Shown: positions 1 to 10,895, numbered from the stretch's first letter. The stretch: DNA of 64,000 nucleotides from Litorilituus sediminis (GCF_004295665.1 NZ_CP034759.1:3968001-4032000), one strand, 5' to 3'. Program-made: numbers and translations. The notes: a model not told the origin generated them from the letters alone.

Positions 1-519
1 ATTATGCCAGGCCAAGCTCAGCGTAAGAAGTCTGTTCGTCAAAAGCTAAATGCAATTAGCGCTGAATTTAAAGGCAAGAATGTACTTTTAGTTGATGACT
101 CGATTGTGCGTGGCACAACATCTGAGCAAATTATAGAGATGGCTCGTGCTTCTGGCGCGAAAAAAGTTTATTTTGCTTCTGCGGCACCTGAAGTTCGCTT
201 CCCGAATGTATATGGTATCGATATGCCGAGTGCGAATGAGCTGGTTGCTCATGGCAGAGAGCTAGATGATATTTGTTCATTAATTGGTGCTGATAAATTA
301 ATTTATCAATCAATTGATGACTTGGTTACTGCTGTGAGTTTAGGAAACCCTGAGATTAAATCATTTGACACTTCTGTATTCGATGGCAATTATGTCACTA
401 ATGATATTGATCAGACCTACTTAGAGCGCCTTGATGCATTGCGTAATAATACAAGCAAAGAAAAATCAGATAAAAACGCAGACTCTATCATTGATATGCA
501 CAACGAAGGTGCAGAATAA
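1..519 (+). CDS. purF: Amidophosphoribosyltransferase, C-terminal part (5' truncated by window edge)
   Basis: This is the C-terminal third of glutamine PRPP amidotransferase, which makes 5-phosphoribosylamine in the first step of de novo purine synthesis. The reading frame is open from base 1, so the start lies outside the window. The PRPP-binding loop is visible at 88-120 ([13 protein letters not shown]), preceded by the conserved [15 protein letters not shown] segment. The C-terminus ends in the MHNEG-type tail seen in the enterobacterial enzyme. A strong terminator follows directly. Identification is by family recognition and is secure; only the truncation limits it. Confidence 0.96.
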   Translation: MMPGQAQRKKSVRQKLNAISAEFKGKNVLLVDDSIVRGTTSEQIIEMARASGAKKVYFASAAPEVRFPNVYGIDMPSANELVAHGRELDDICSLIGADKLIYQSIDDLVTAVSLGNPEIKSFDTSVFDGNYVTNDIDQTYLERLDALRNNTSKEKSDKNADSIIDMHNEGAE

Positions 520-545
520 TCAATTAAGCTTTTGAGTTGATATAC

Positions 546-583
546 AAAAAAGCACTAACTTTGAAAAGGTTAGTGCTTTTTTA
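546..583 (+). terminator. Rho-independent terminator after purF
   Basis: A 9-bp stem (551-559 with 569-577, AGCACTAAC/GTTAGTGCT) is flanked by A-run and T-run, followed by TTTTTT. It lies 27 nt after the purF stop. The symmetric A/T flanks could also serve the convergent gene ending at 614. Confidence 0.85.
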
Positions 584-613
584 TTGCGTGTTATTTATTA
601 CCTATCTAAATTG

Positions 614-1213
614 CTAAGCAACGAATTCAGGGCCAAAGCCCATACTCCACATGATAACGGTAAATGCTAGAATAGCTACTAACAATACCAGTCCACAAGT
701 AACTACTGAGCTAGAGTAGATAAAGCCTTTTTCTTCTGGAATATTCATCATAATAGGTACGCCAGAGTAGAGTAGGTAAACCGAATATGCGACGGCGCAC
801 ATGCCGGCTAAGGCGACAAACCAAAGTACCGGGTATAGCGCAGCAACGCCAATCATTAATACCGGCGTTGCGGTATAGGCTGCTAGCTCTAAACTTTGAA
901 CAAAGTTAGGTGAGGAATCAAAGGTTTTAGCCATCCATTGAATTAAATAAGCTAACGAAAATACCCCAAAAACTAAGGCAAAATACATAGATATTGCCAT
1001 TAAAGTAGCGCTGGATTTACTGATGGTGATTGGGTCGCCTACACCTATAGTCCAACCAATATGTGCTGCGGCATAATAGCCACATATCGATGGAATTAAT
1101 GAAATGGTTAGAATATGCATCAAGCTGTACATTAAGCTTTCATGACGCTTTTCTATAGTATGCCATTCATCTTTCGGGTGAGCGTATAAACCCCAAATGT
1201 GATTTAGTATCAT
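614..1213 (-). CDS. Yip1-family inner membrane protein, YohC-like
   Basis: A roughly 199-residue multi-spanning membrane protein. The N-terminal HIWGLYAHP and the LYPVLWFVAL and YSGVPIMMNIPEEKGF segments match the pattern of E. coli YohC (Yip1 domain). About five hydrophobic segments are visible. The function of the bacterial family is unknown. The start is the ATG at 1213, which has AGAGGAC 7-8 nt upstream; a TTG in frame at 1231 lies before that ribosome binding site and is rejected. The gene is convergent with purF. Confidence 0.82.
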   Translation of the reverse strand: MILNHIWGLYAHPKDEWHTIEKRHESLMYSLMHILTISLIPSICGYYAAAHIGWTIGVGDPITISKSSATLMAISMYFALVFGVFSLAYLIQWMAKTFDSSPNFVQSLELAAYTATPVLMIGVAALYPVLWFVALAGMCAVAYSVYLLYSGVPIMMNIPEEKGFIYSSSVVTCGLVLLVAILAFTVIMWSMGFGPEFVA

Positions 1214-1410
1214 TATTATGTCCTCTTGCAATCCAAATAGCGGAACAACTCAAGCCACTAATAAGTATATCGACTGTAGTATTTTTTTATTGTCGATACT
1301 TAAGTTATGGAATAAAGACGTGCTTTCGTCAAGAATTGACTTAAAAACAATCAATAATTATCTGTTTTTTACACTTTTAATAACTTTAAGTGCTAATAGG
1401 TGCAGGTGAG

Positions 1411-1716
1411 TTAGCTAACTTTAATGCGCACTATGTTCATTACTTCAATCTCAAAACCAGCTACTTCTTCTTTGCTTGGATAGTAAGTAATATTGACCCG
1501 TTGACCATTTAACGATTTATACAGCTGTTTGCGTTTATATTTAAACGGTACATTGATATTTTCCAGCATTAAGGTGTTGATATACCAATCGTCTTGTTCT
1601 CGTTGTACATGAGAGATAACTTTAATACCTTCAGTATGTGTTAACGATTGATGCTTGTAGGCAAGTTTTTTACCTGCAGATGAATTATTAAGCGGTGCTT
1701 TAAAGTTGCCGGCCAT
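1411..1716 (-). CDS. Hypothetical protein, 101 aa
   Basis: I do not recognise this protein. It is basic, with no signal peptide or membrane segment, and is rich in beta-prone stretches such as WYINTLMLENINVPF and the C-terminal EIEVMNIVRIKV. Its arrangement, divergent from miaE with about 97 bp between, and its ordinary codon use suggest a real small cytoplasmic protein. It is probably lineage-restricted. The function is unknown. Confidence 0.6.
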   Translation of the reverse strand: MAGNFKAPLNNSSAGKKLAYKHQSLTHTEGIKVISHVQREQDDWYINTLMLENINVPFKYKRKQLYKSLNGQRVNITYYPSKEEVAGFEIEVMNIVRIKVS

Positions 1717-1813
1717 AAGTTTGATCTTGCCTGGTTAATTGCAATATTTTTCTAGTATCTCAATAAATTCGCTTTTAAAATAGTGGTATTGAAAATATTA
1801 CGCCTTATTTATT

Positions 1814-2581
1814 ATGTCTGAAGCTGAGCAGTTATTAGCACCTATCAATCAATTCCTTCAATGTGAAACGCCTGATTCATGGATAGAAGAAGCGAAAAAG
1901 CCTGAAAATTTGCCTATTATCCTGAAAGATCATTTAGCTTGTGAGCTAAAGGCGGGGCAAACAGCCATGTTTCTTATACGTAAATATGCTGTCGATAAAG
2001 AAAGTGGTCAGCTTTTATTTGATTGGTTTAAGCCGTATGAAGACTATCTTTACCGAAAAAAAGGCTCGCTTGATTCATTGGCAAAGATTAGCTCGCCATC
2101 TAAAGCATTGTTACCTAAAACGGATTCACCTTATAGCCAAGATTTAATCGACAAGATGGTGATGCTAATTAAAGAAGAGCTACACCACTTTTTTCAAGTA
2201 TTAGAGATCATGATAGCTCGCGAGATACCGTATGATGGTATTACTGCTGGGCGTTACGCTAAGGGCATGATGTCGCATGTAAAAACGTATGAGCCGGATG
2301 CCTTAATTGATAAGCTGATTATTGGTGCCTTTATTGAAGCAAGATCTTGCGAACGCTTTGCTAAACTTGCGCCTCACTTAGATGATGAACTAAATAAGTT
2401 TTATATTTCTTTATTGCGTTCAGAAGCTAGGCATTATCAAGATTATATTACCCTAGCTGAGCAAGTTGCTGGTACTTGTATTAAAGACAGAGTGGCGCAT
2501 TTTGCTAAAGTAGAAGCTGAATTGATCTCAAGCCCTGATAGTGACTTTAAGTTTCACAGTGGTGCGCCAGTAGCAAATTAA
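1814..2581 (+). CDS. miaE: tRNA-(ms2io6A)-hydroxylase
   Basis: MiaE hydroxylates the isopentenyl group of 2-methylthio-N6-isopentenyladenosine at tRNA position 37, using a non-heme di-iron centre. The N-terminus LLAPINQFLQCETP and the iron-ligand segments EELHHFFQ, EARSCERF and SEARHYQDY are visible, spaced as in the ferritin-like four-helix family. At 255 residues it is family length. There is no clear Shine-Dalgarno before the ATG, but conservation begins immediately after it. A single gene, divergent from the hypothetical gene at 1411-1716. Confidence 0.95.
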   Translation: MSEAEQLLAPINQFLQCETPDSWIEEAKKPENLPIILKDHLACELKAGQTAMFLIRKYAVDKESGQLLFDWFKPYEDYLYRKKGSLDSLAKISSPSKALLPKTDSPYSQDLIDKMVMLIKEELHHFFQVLEIMIAREIPYDGITAGRYAKGMMSHVKTYEPDALIDKLIIGAFIEARSCERFAKLAPHLDDELNKFYISLLRSEARHYQDYITLAEQVAGTCIKDRVAHFAKVEAELISSPDSDFKFHSGAPVAN

Positions 2582-2665
2582 TGTCGATAGAGAGTAAAGC
2601 CAGAAAACTTCTGGCTAATTATTTTGATGACGATTGAGTTGAAATTGGGTTGAAATTTGGTTGAA

Positions 2666-3415
2666 TTAATTATCAAATGGGCTATTTAATAACACCATAT
2701 CTTCAGGCGTGACTTTAAGCCATGCACCTTGGCTATACCAATCACCTAAGACAATGCGCTGTGCTTCTTGCTGATTAGCCGTTAGTTTATGTACATTCGG
2801 CCTATGGGTGTGGCCATGAATCAGTAGTTGGCAGTGGTATTTTTCTAAGCATTTAATCACTTCATGCTCGGTAACATCCATAATCTCCTGCGATTTCATT
2901 GATGTTGCTGCACTACTTTTTTTTCTATAGTTAGCGGCAATTTTTTTGCGAACAAAAAGCGGTAAGCTTTTTATCATCGTTTGCCACCACCATGAGCGAG
3001 ATTTTACACGGAACTTTTGGTAATCAATATCGCGGGTACATAAGGTATCACCGTGCATAATAACGACTTTTTCTCCGTATAACTCTATTTGCTCAATTTC
3101 ATTGAGTAACTTGATATGAGCTTTTTCAGCGTATTTTTTGCCAAGAAGGAAATCTCGGTTACCGTGAATAAAATAAGTTTCTGTACCGGTTAGACTTAGA
3201 GTTTTTAATGCCTCAGCAATTGTGCTAATAAATTCACTATCATCGTCATCGCCAATCCAAGACTCAAATAAATCGCCTAATATGTAGAGCTTTTCTGCTT
3301 TTACTGCCTCTTGCGCTAAAAACTGAATAAAGCAGGCGGTGATGTCCGGCCTGCTTTGAGTTAAGTGTAAATCGGCAATAAAGTAGGTTAATGCTTGTTT
3401 ATTGCTACTTGGCAT
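2666..3415 (-). CDS. lpxH: UDP-2,3-diacylglucosamine diphosphatase
   Basis: LpxH hydrolyses UDP-2,3-diacylglucosamine to lipid X and UMP in lipid A synthesis, at the inner face of the membrane. The metallophosphoesterase motifs are in order: DLHL (near residue 15), GDLFESWIGDDD, GNRDFLLG, HGDTLC and HGHTHRP. The 249-residue length fits the family. It lies 8 bp downstream of ppiB on the same strand, so the two are probably one transcript, the same order as ppiB-lpxH in E. coli. Confidence 0.95.
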   Translation of the reverse strand: MPSSNKQALTYFIADLHLTQSRPDITACFIQFLAQEAVKAEKLYILGDLFESWIGDDDDSEFISTIAEALKTLSLTGTETYFIHGNRDFLLGKKYAEKAHIKLLNEIEQIELYGEKVVIMHGDTLCTRDIDYQKFRVKSRSWWWQTMIKSLPLFVRKKIAANYRKKSSAATSMKSQEIMDVTEHEVIKCLEKYHCQLLIHGHTHRPNVHKLTANQQEAQRIVLGDWYSQGAWLKVTPEDMVLLNSPFDN

Positions 3416-3423
3416 TGAGTGAC

Positions 3424-3915
3424 TTACTCAACTGTTGCTGCAGTAATAATGATTTCTTCTTTTGGTACATCGCCGTGGCCAAACATATTACCCGTTTCAA
3501 TTAAGGTCATTTTATCAACAACTTCCATACCTTCAACAACTTCGCCAAATACACAGTAACCCCAACCTTGGAGTGATTCGCTGGTAAAGTCTAAGAAGTT
3601 GTTATCTGTTAAGTTAATGAAAAATTGCGCTGAAGCTGAATGTGGCTCTTGAGTTCGTGCCATAGCAATGGTACCGCGTTTGTTGCTTAAACCATTGTTG
3701 GCTTCATTTTTGATGCTTTCGCGGGTTGCTTTTTCTTCTAAACCCGGAGCAAAGCCACCACCTTGCGCCATAAAACCTTTGATTACACGATGAAAAATAG
3801 TGCCATTGTAGAAACCTTCTTCTACATACTGTTTGAAATTCTCTGCAGTAATTGGCGCTTTATCGAAGTTAAGCTCAATTTTAATATCGCCAAGGTTTGT
3901 TTGTAATGTGATCAT
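3424..3915 (-). CDS. ppiB: Peptidyl-prolyl cis-trans isomerase B (cyclophilin)
   Basis: A cytoplasmic cyclophilin of 163 residues. Family signatures visible are [13 protein letters not shown] (catalytic Arg and Phe), a Q-F-F-I-N-L stretch and the [13 protein letters not shown] loop. The start is the ATG at 3915 ([15 protein letters not shown]); a longer reading from 3966 adds 17 residues unlike the family. It is upstream of lpxH in a likely operon and divergent from cysS. Confidence 0.95.
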   Translation of the reverse strand: MITLQTNLGDIKIELNFDKAPITAENFKQYVEEGFYNGTIFHRVIKGFMAQGGGFAPGLEEKATRESIKNEANNGLSNKRGTIAMARTQEPHSASAQFFINLTDNNFLDFTSESLQGWGYCVFGEVVEGMEVVDKMTLIETGNMFGHGDVPKEEIIITAATVE

Positions 3916-4083
3916 AATGGTCTCTTTAGTTACTATGAATTTGTTAATTGACAAATTGTATCGCAACTTTATGGCAATTTCTTGTGAAAAAAGTGTTTGC
4001 GTTAATGATCATGCTAGATTGTTAAGGTACAATCGCCCTTCATTTGATAAGAATTAACTTTCATATAGGAGTCTATCGACCTC

Positions 4084-5469
4084 ATGTTGCAGATATACAA
4101 CACCTTAACTCGACAAAAAGAGACCTTTACACCAATTAATCCCGGTAAAGTAGGCTTGTATGTATGTGGTTGTACAGTGTATGACTTGTGTCATATTGGT
4201 CATGCAAGAACCTATATTAGTTTCGATAATATTGCGCGTTATCTGCGTTTTTCTGGTTATGACGTTAATTACATCCGTAACATTACTGATGTTGATGATA
4301 AGATTATTAATCGCGCTATTGAAAATAATGAAACTGCTGACGAGTTAACTGAGCGTACTATTGCTGATATGCACCAAGATTTTGATGCACTTAACATGGC
4401 GCGTCCAGACTTAGAGCCTCGTGTTACCACGCATATGGGTGAGATTATCGCTATGATTGAAACCCTGGTTGCTAAAGAACATGCTTATGTTGCTAGCTCA
4501 GGTGACGTATTATTTGATGTATCAAGCTTTGCTGACTATGGCAAATTAAGTGGTCAAAATCTTGAGCAACTGCAAGCAGGATCTCGTGTTGATGTTGATG
4601 AATCAAAGCATAATCCATTAGATTTTGTTTTATGGAAATCAGCCAAACCTGAAGAGCCAAGCTGGCAGTCTCCATGGGGGAATGGTCGCCCGGGCTGGCA
4701 TATTGAATGTTCAGCAATGAATGCCAAAGAGCTTGGCGCTCATTTTGATATTCATGGTGGTGGCTCTGATTTACAGTTTCCACATCATGAGAATGAAGTG
4801 GCACAAAGTTGCTGTGCACTAGACACGCCGTATGTAAATTACTGGATGCATACCGGCATGGTGCAAGTTGATCAAGAAAAGATGTCAAAATCGTTAGGCA
4901 ATTTCTTTACAATTCGTGATGTACTTGCACAGTACGATGCTGAAACGGTACGTTTCTTTTTGACCACAGGACACTATCGTAGTCAATTAAACTACTCAGC
5001 AGATAATTTAAATCAAGCGCGTGCATCACTTGAGCGTATTTATACTGCGCTTCGTGACGTACCAACCTTAAATGGTTTTGAGTTAGATAAAAGCAACTCG
5101 TATGTTCAGCAGTTTTGCCAAGCAATGGATGATGATTTTAATACCCCGCAGGCAATCGCAGTATTATTTGAATTAGCGAAAGAATTAAACTTGGCAAAAA
5201 CGCAAGATGAAGATAAAGCTAAGCAGTTGGCTTCAACCCTTGTTGCCCTTGGTGGCATTATTGGCTTGTTGCAGTTAGAGCCTGCGGCGTTTTTACAAGG
5301 TCAAAATGATGAGGATGAAGTTGCCGTGATTGAAGCGTTAATCGCGCAACGTAATCAAGCGCGTGCAGATAAAAACTGGCCACTTGCTGATGAAGCGCGA
5401 GATAAATTAAATGCCATGAACATAGTGCTAGAAGATAGCGCCGGTAAAACAACATGGCGAAAAGCGTAA
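4084..5469 (+). CDS. cysS: Cysteinyl-tRNA synthetase
   Basis: A class I aminoacyl-tRNA synthetase charging tRNA-Cys, 461 residues. The HIGH signature is at residues 37-40 and KMSKS at 266-270, the same positions as the E. coli enzyme. Cys28 in VCGCTVYD and the GWHIECSAM and HHENE segments supply the catalytic zinc ligands. The C-terminal anticodon-binding region ends in TTWRKA. A Shine-Dalgarno AGGAG lies about 12 nt upstream of the ATG. It is followed by a perfect 12-bp bidirectional terminator shared with folD. Confidence 0.98.
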   Translation: MLQIYNTLTRQKETFTPINPGKVGLYVCGCTVYDLCHIGHARTYISFDNIARYLRFSGYDVNYIRNITDVDDKIINRAIENNETADELTERTIADMHQDFDALNMARPDLEPRVTTHMGEIIAMIETLVAKEHAYVASSGDVLFDVSSFADYGKLSGQNLEQLQAGSRVDVDESKHNPLDFVLWKSAKPEEPSWQSPWGNGRPGWHIECSAMNAKELGAHFDIHGGGSDLQFPHHENEVAQSCCALDTPYVNYWMHTGMVQVDQEKMSKSLGNFFTIRDVLAQYDAETVRFFLTTGHYRSQLNYSADNLNQARASLERIYTALRDVPTLNGFELDKSNSYVQQFCQAMDDDFNTPQAIAVLFELAKELNLAKTQDEDKAKQLASTLVALGGIIGLLQLEPAAFLQGQNDEDEVAVIEALIAQRNQARADKNWPLADEARDKLNAMNIVLEDSAGKTTWRKA

Positions 5470-5508
5470 CTTGGTTTACTTTATCTAGGTTTACTTTTCT
5501 CAAGACAT

Positions 5509-5537
5509 AAAAAAAGAGCTATATAGCTCTTTTTTTA
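5509..5537. terminator. Bidirectional terminator between cysS and folD
   Basis: A perfect 12-bp stem (5509-5520 with 5525-5536) with an ATAT loop, A-run on one side and T-run on the other, sits between the convergent cysS and folD genes. It would work in both directions. Confidence 0.88.
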
Positions 5538-5556
5538 GGTCAGTCTTTTGCAAGAA

Positions 5557-6414
5557 TTATTGTTTACCAAACTCTTCGCAGGCAATTAACGTATTTTCAA
5601 TTAGGCTCGCAACTGTCATTGGGCCAACACCACCTGGCACAGGGGTAATATGCGATGCTTTCTCTTTGGCATTGTCAAAATCAACATCACCAATTAACTT
5701 TCCTGATTCTAATCGGTTAATGCCGACATCAATAACAACAGCACCTTCTTTTATCCACTCACCTGGAATAAATGCTGGTTTACCGACAGCAACAACTAAT
5801 AAATCAGCTTTTCTTACTTGTTGCTCTAAATCCTTAGTGAAACGGTGACAGGCCGTTACTGTGCAACCTTTTAAGAGTAATTCTAATATCATTGGGCGAC
5901 CAACAATATTAGAGACACCAATAACAACAGCATTTAAGCCTTTGGTATCAACGCCGGTTGATTGAATTAAGCTTACTATGCCTTTTGGCGTGCATGGTCT
6001 TAAGCCAGGTTGACGTAATAGTAATTTACCGACATTAGATGGATGGAAGCCATCGACATCTTTTTGCGGGTTTATATGCTCTATAATTAAGTCTGAGTTT
6101 AATCCTTCAGGTAACGGCAGCTGTACCAATATACCATCTATTGTATCGTCTTGGTTTAGTTCACTCACTAAAGAAAGTAATTCTTGCTCTGTGGTAGTGC
6201 AGGGTAAGTCATATGAGCGAGAAACAAAGCCTACTTCTTCACATGCTTTACGTTTACTACCAACATATACTTGCGAAGCAGGATCACTGCCTACTAAAAT
6301 AACGGCTAGACCTGGTGCTCTTTGGCCATTTTCAATACGTTGTTGAACTTTTTCTTTAACGGAATTTCGAAGCTGTTTGGCAATATCTTTGCCATCAATC
6401 AATGCTGCTGTCAT
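5557..6414 (-). CDS. folD: Methylenetetrahydrofolate dehydrogenase / methenyltetrahydrofolate cyclohydrolase
   Basis: A bifunctional enzyme of one-carbon metabolism that interconverts 5,10-methylene-, methenyl- and 10-formyl-tetrahydrofolate with NADP. Visible signatures are [14 protein letters not shown] (catalytic Lys and Tyr), [23 protein letters not shown] (dinucleotide fold) and the C-terminal [10 protein letters not shown]. The start at 6414 ([14 protein letters not shown]) matches the family; a reading from 6459 adds 15 unconserved residues. Convergent with cysS. Confidence 0.96.
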   Translation of the reverse strand: MTAALIDGKDIAKQLRNSVKEKVQQRIENGQRAPGLAVILVGSDPASQVYVGSKRKACEEVGFVSRSYDLPCTTTEQELLSLVSELNQDDTIDGILVQLPLPEGLNSDLIIEHINPQKDVDGFHPSNVGKLLLRQPGLRPCTPKGIVSLIQSTGVDTKGLNAVVIGVSNIVGRPMILELLLKGCTVTACHRFTKDLEQQVRKADLLVVAVGKPAFIPGEWIKEGAVVIDVGINRLESGKLIGDVDFDNAKEKASHITPVPGGVGPMTVASLIENTLIACEEFGKQ

Positions 6415-6634
6415 GAGCTTTGTTGGATCCTGAATGTGGATGGTGGAACACGGCGACATTTTGCCATAAAGCCGTGCTTAGGTGTAGGTATAATTTCATT
6501 AAAGTGTTAAAAGCTTGATCTACTCCAAATCTGCATGTCAGCATGAAAAGTCAGCAATTTATTACTATTATATAAACACTTTTAGCTAACTTGCGTTAAA
6601 AGTGAGCGAACAGATATTTTTTTATAAAAAAGGT

Positions 6635-6663
6635 TTGACTGCACTAAAGCAAGTCGGTAATAT
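6635..6663 (+). promoter_or_regulatory. Sigma70 promoter of the tRNA operon
   Basis: TTGACT (6635-6640), a 17-bp spacer, then TAATAT (6658-6663), followed by the GC-rich discriminator CCGCACCC. This is the arrangement typical of stable-RNA promoters under stringent control. The first tRNA begins 40 nt downstream. Confidence 0.75.
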
Positions 6664-6702
6664 CCGCACCCGTTGAAAGCGACACAGCTTTTAACAATAT
6701 GT

Positions 6703-6779
6703 CGGTGATTAGCGCAGCTTGGTAGCGCACTTGGTTTGGGTCCAAGGGGTCGCAAGTTCGAATCTTGCATCACCGACCA
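6703..6779 (+). tRNA. tRNA-Pro(UGG), copy 1
   Basis: A 77-nt cloverleaf. The acceptor stem CGGTGAT pairs with ATCACCG, the anticodon stem CTTGG/CCAAG encloses loop TTTGGGT with anticodon TGG, the T-loop is TTCGAAT, and CCA is encoded (6777-6779). It is identical to the copy at 7054-7130. Confidence 0.97.
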
Positions 6780-6829
6780 CTTTTCTTACATTTACTTATC
6801 GTAAAAAGAAAAGTACCTGTAGGTAATGT

Positions 6830-6906
<77 letters not shown>

Positions 6907-6928
6907 TACTTATTTATAGGTAATTATG

Positions 6929-7004
6929 GTGGCTATAGCTCAGTTGGTAGAGCCCCGGATTGTGATTCCGGTTGTCGTGGGTTCAAGTCCCATTAGCCAC
7001 CCCA
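6929..7004 (+). tRNA. tRNA-His(GUG)
   Basis: A 76-nt cloverleaf. The acceptor GTGGCTA pairs with TAGCCAC, the anticodon stem closes on ATTGTGATT with anticodon GTG, and CCA is encoded (7002-7004). The G at 6928 and discriminator C at 7001 can form the extra G-1:C73 pair that identifies tRNA-His. Confidence 0.97.
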
Positions 7005-7053
7005 TCTTTTACTTTGTTAGTAATCATGCTAATAAAGTGTCAGAAGATAATGT

Positions 7054-7130
7054 CGGTGATTAGCGCAGCTTGGTAGCGCACTTGGTTTGGGTCCAAGGGG
7101 TCGCAAGTTCGAATCTTGCATCACCGACCA
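7054..7130 (+). tRNA. tRNA-Pro(UGG), copy 2
   Basis: Identical over all 77 nt to the gene at 6703-6779, with short shared flanks (ATGT before, CTT after). It is the last gene of the Pro-Arg-His-Pro cluster. No clear terminator follows before tig. Confidence 0.97.
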
Positions 7131-7410
7131 CTTCTTCAATTTCTTCGTCAATTTTTCTAAATTTACACACTATATTTGCCATTGCTATCTTCTCTAATGC
7201 CAGAATAATTGCGCTTTGTGTGCATATCTCTACATAGATCAAACTTTTTTTGCTCTTGTACTCGACTCTTGTGAAAACCCTAGCTATAATTCCGCGTCAT
7301 TATTTTTGTAATTGTGCATCTTTTGTTGCAAATTTGATAAAAAATTATCAATGCTGGGCGTTATTAGATGTGAAATAAAAGCGTAGTACGCTAAGTTTTG
7401 AGGTATTTAA

Positions 7411-8718
7411 ATGCAAGTTTCAGTTGAGACTACACAAGGTTTGGAACGTCGTTTGACTATTTCTGTTCCTGCCGAAACAGTAGATGTTGAAGTAAAGAAT
7501 CGTCTTCGTCAAATTGGTAAAACACAACGTATTAACGGCTTCCGCCCGGGCAAAGTACCACCATCAGTAATTCAAAAGCGCTATGGTAAGTCTGTACGTC
7601 AAGAAGTGGCTGGTGAATTAATGCAGCGTAACTTTGTTGACGCGATTATCGCTGAGAAAATCAACCCAGCGGGTCGTCCTTCATTTGTAGCAAAAAGCAA
7701 TGAAGAAGGTAAAGAGTTAGAATTTGAAGCGACTTTTGAAGTTTACCCAGAAGTTGAATTAAAAGATTTAGATAAAATCGCTGTTGAGCGTCCTGACGTT
7801 GAAGTAACTGAGTCAGACGTTGATGAAATGTTTGTTACATTGCAAAAGCAACACCAAACATGGAAAGAAAACAAGCGTAAAACTAAGAAAGGCGATAAGT
7901 TAACTATCGACTTTACTGGCCGTGTTGACGGTGAAGAGTTTGAAGGTGGTAAAGCGGAAGGTTTTGAATTAGAACTTGGCGCAGGTCGTATGATCCCAGG
8001 TTTTGAAAAAGAAATCACAGGTATGAAAGTTGGTGAAGAGAAAACTATCAAGGTAACTTTCCCTGAAGATTACCACGCAGAAAACCTAAAAGGTAAAGAT
8101 GCAGAGTTTGATATTGTTGTTCACAAAACTGAAGGTCCAATCCTTCCAGAAATTGACGACGAGTTTGCTAAATTATTCGGCATTGAAGAAGGTGGCGTAG
8201 AAGCCCTTCGTGCAGAAGTGAGCAAAAACATGGCACGTGAATTAACTTCTGCGGTAAAAGCAAAAGTTAAAGAGCAAGTAATTGAAGGCTTATTAGCTGG
8301 TCACGAAGTTGAGTTACCTTCAGCGTTAGTAGCGCAAGAAGTTGATGTATTACGTCAACAAGCTATGCAACGTTTCCAAGGTCAAATGGATCCTAAGAAT
8401 TTACCAGAACTTCCAGCTGAAATGTTCAAAGAGCAAGCTGAAAAGCGTGTTAAAATTGGTTTATTATTAGGCGAAGTTATCAAGGTTAACGAATTAAAAG
8501 TTAACGATGAAAAAGTGAATGAGTTAATCGCTACTGCGGCTTCAGCATATGAAGATCCACAAGAAGTTATCGATTACTACGCAAACAACAAAGAACTTAT
8601 GCAGCAAATGCAAAACGTTGCTTTAGAAGAGCAAGCGGTTGAGTTACTCGTTGAAGGCGCGAAGGTAAGAGATAAAAAAGCTAACTTTAGCGAAATCATG
8701 AATCCTGAAGCTAAGTAG
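7411..8718 (+). CDS. tig: Trigger factor, ribosome-associated chaperone
   Basis: Trigger factor binds the ribosome near the nascent-chain exit and protects emerging proteins. The 435 residues contain the ribosome-binding signature [17 protein letters not shown] (about residues 44-60), an FKBP-type isomerase domain (roughly 150-245, with [16 protein letters not shown] and GRMIPGFE), and a helical C-terminal arm. GAGGT lies before the ATG. It heads the tig-clpP-clpX-lon block but has its own terminator, so clpP-clpX is probably separately transcribed. Confidence 0.98.
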   Translation: MQVSVETTQGLERRLTISVPAETVDVEVKNRLRQIGKTQRINGFRPGKVPPSVIQKRYGKSVRQEVAGELMQRNFVDAIIAEKINPAGRPSFVAKSNEEGKELEFEATFEVYPEVELKDLDKIAVERPDVEVTESDVDEMFVTLQKQHQTWKENKRKTKKGDKLTIDFTGRVDGEEFEGGKAEGFELELGAGRMIPGFEKEITGMKVGEEKTIKVTFPEDYHAENLKGKDAEFDIVVHKTEGPILPEIDDEFAKLFGIEEGGVEALRAEVSKNMARELTSAVKAKVKEQVIEGLLAGHEVELPSALVAQEVDVLRQQAMQRFQGQMDPKNLPELPAEMFKEQAEKRVKIGLLLGEVIKVNELKVNDEKVNELIATAASAYEDPQEVIDYYANNKELMQQMQNVALEEQAVELLVEGAKVRDKKANFSEIMNPEAK

Positions 8719-8774
8719 TAGTAATACTGCTGTCAATGGCACTTTTCCATTGACAATAGCGTAAGCAATCGATT

Positions 8775-8810
8775 AAATGGCTTGTATGTATTCATACAAG
8801 CCATTTTTTT
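8775..8810 (+). terminator. Rho-independent terminator after tig
   Basis: A 14-bp stem (8775-8788 with 8793-8806) with a 4-nt loop, followed by TTTTTTT. A second inverted repeat without T-run (8731-8739 with 8747-8755) lies between it and the tig stop. Confidence 0.87.
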
Positions 8811-8870
8811 AATAACGATATTATAATCTTTGGTTAATTAAAGCATTTATTTATAAGGGAAGGATTACAC

Positions 8871-9530
8871 TTGTTTAACTCTCAACTTCATTCTCAGATT
8901 AACTCACAAACAACTGCAGCAAGCCAAGCTAATGACATTGAAAGTGCTTTAGTGCCAATGGTGGTAGAGCAAACTTCAAAAGGTGAGCGTTCTTATGATA
9001 TTTATTCACGTTTACTAAAAGAGCGTATCATTTTCTTGTGTGGTCAAGTTGAAGACCATATGGCCAACCTTATCATCGCACAGTTATTATTTCTTGAGTC
9101 TGAAAGCCCTGATAAAGATATTTTCCTTTATATTAACTCTCCTGGTGGCTCTGTTACTGCAGGTATGGCAATTTATGATACCATGAAGTTTATCAAGCCT
9201 AATGTTAGTACCGTTTGTATTGGTCAAGCAGCAAGTATGGGCGCTTTTTTATTGTCGGGTGGAGAGAAGGGCAAGCGTTTTTGTCTGCCAAATGCGCGTG
9301 TAATGATTCATCAGCCTTTAGGCGGTTTCCAAGGTCAAGCATCAGATTTTGAAATCCACGCTAAAGAAATCTTATTTATTAAAGATAAACTGAATAAATT
9401 AATGGCTGAACATACTGGCCAATCGCTTGAGAAAGTTGCCCAAGATACGGACAGAGATAATTTCTTAAGTGCAGAAAGTGCGGTTGAATATGGCTTAGTT
9501 GACTCCATATTAGAACAACGTAACGATTAA
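8871..9530 (+). CDS. clpP: ATP-dependent Clp protease proteolytic subunit
   Basis: The tetradecameric serine protease that pairs with ClpX. The catalytic triad is visible as Ser122 in GQAASMGAF, His147 in VMIHQPLGG, and an Asp near 196 in VAQDTDRD, with the 25-residue Ser-His spacing of the family. The start is a TTG at 8871, supported by AAGGGAAGG 6-8 nt upstream. There is no ATG that would keep the expected N-terminal propeptide. It is 62 bp upstream of clpX. Confidence 0.97.
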   Translation: MFNSQLHSQINSQTTAASQANDIESALVPMVVEQTSKGERSYDIYSRLLKERIIFLCGQVEDHMANLIIAQLLFLESESPDKDIFLYINSPGGSVTAGMAIYDTMKFIKPNVSTVCIGQAASMGAFLLSGGEKGKRFCLPNARVMIHQPLGGFQGQASDFEIHAKEILFIKDKLNKLMAEHTGQSLEKVAQDTDRDNFLSAESAVEYGLVDSILEQRND

Positions 9531-9592
9531 TAATTTTCCGTGTATACTTACTAGTAACGGAGTACTAGTTTCTTAAAGTTTAGAGGTAAGGC

Positions 9593-10867
9593 ATGACCGA
9601 TATAAAAAAAGGCAGCGATAGTGGTAAATTACTGTATTGCTCATTTTGTGGTAAAAGCCAACATGAAGTACGAAAACTAATTGCCGGTCCATCAGTATTC
9701 ATATGTGATGAATGTGTAGAGCTTTGTAACGATATTATTCGTGAAGAGATCACTGAAATTTCACCAAAAGAAGAGAAAGAGGCATTACCTTCACCGATAG
9801 AGATCCGTGAAAGTCTAGATGATTATGTTATAGGTCAAGAGCACGCTAAGAAGGTGCTTGCTGTTGCAGTGTATAATCACTACAAGCGTTTACGTAACGG
9901 TGACACCCATAATGGCGTTGAATTAGGTAAGAGTAATATCTTACTTATTGGCCCAACGGGTAGTGGTAAAACCTTACTTGCACAAACCTTAGCACGTTTA
10001 CTTGATGTGCCATTTACTATGGCTGATGCAACAACACTTACTGAAGCAGGTTACGTGGGTGAAGATGTTGAAAACATCATTCAGAAGCTATTGCAAAAAT
10101 GTGATTACGATGTTGAAAAGGCACAGCGTGGTATCGTTTACATTGATGAAATTGACAAGATTTCGCGTAAATCTGATAACCCATCTATTACCAGAGATGT
10201 TTCAGGTGAAGGTGTTCAACAAGCATTATTGAAGCTGATTGAAGGTACGGTTGCTTCTGTACCACCTCAAGGTGGTCGTAAACACCCTCAGCAAGAATTC
10301 TTACAGGTAGATACTTCTAAGATCTTGTTTATTTGTGGTGGCGCATTTGCTGGGCTTGATAAGGTGATTGAGCAACGTTGTCATACGGGTGTTGGTATTG
10401 GTTTTGGCGCAGAAGTTCGCGGTAAAGATCAAGAAAAATCCCTTACTGAGCGTTTTGAGAATGTCGAACCAGAAGATCTTGTTAAGTATGGTTTAATTCC
10501 TGAGTTTATTGGTCGTCTGCCTGTTGTAGCGACATTAAGAGAGCTTGATGAAGATGCCCTGATTCAGATCTTGCAAGAGCCTAAAAACGCACTAACTAAA
10601 CAGTTTACCGCTTTGTTTGATATGGAAGACGTTGAGCTTGAGTTTAGAAAAGATGCATTACTTGCAATCGCTCGTAAAGCAATGGAGCGTAAAACAGGTG
10701 CGCGTGGTTTACGTTCTATTGTTGAAGCGGTATTACTGGAAACTATGTACGAACTGCCATCTCTAGAAAATGTCAGTAAAGTTGTGGTGGATGAAAATGC
10801 CATTAAGGGTGAAAGTAAACCTATCGTTATTTACGAAACACAGCAAGAGCAAGCTGCATCTGAATAA
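9593..10867 (+). CDS. clpX: ATP-dependent Clp protease ATP-binding subunit ClpX
   Basis: A hexameric AAA+ unfoldase that feeds substrates to ClpP. The N-terminal zinc-binding domain has Cys16, Cys19, Cys38 and Cys41. The Walker A GPTGSGKT is at 120-127, Walker B is in IVYIDEIDK, and the IGF-type loop for ClpP docking is visible as GIGFGA. The length of 424 is standard. It is probably co-transcribed with clpP and ends at a strong terminator. Confidence 0.98.
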   Translation: MTDIKKGSDSGKLLYCSFCGKSQHEVRKLIAGPSVFICDECVELCNDIIREEITEISPKEEKEALPSPIEIRESLDDYVIGQEHAKKVLAVAVYNHYKRLRNGDTHNGVELGKSNILLIGPTGSGKTLLAQTLARLLDVPFTMADATTLTEAGYVGEDVENIIQKLLQKCDYDVEKAQRGIVYIDEIDKISRKSDNPSITRDVSGEGVQQALLKLIEGTVASVPPQGGRKHPQQEFLQVDTSKILFICGGAFAGLDKVIEQRCHTGVGIGFGAEVRGKDQEKSLTERFENVEPEDLVKYGLIPEFIGRLPVVATLRELDEDALIQILQEPKNALTKQFTALFDMEDVELEFRKDALLAIARKAMERKTGARGLRSIVEAVLLETMYELPSLENVSKVVVDENAIKGESKPIVIYETQQEQAASE

Positions 10868-10895
10868 TCGTTTTAACGAATAAATATCATTAATG

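Noticed and set aside
1218-1409. 63-aa plus-strand ORF between the yohC-like gene and the hypothetical gene
   Set aside because: It overlaps the yohC start and ribosome site, has no good Shine-Dalgarno and shows no conserved features.
7060-7242. Minus-strand ORFs across the tRNA-Pro genes
   Set aside because: They are read through structured tRNA sequence and share the artefactual GDARFELATPW/DSNLRPLGPKP peptides that arise opposite tRNA-Pro genes.
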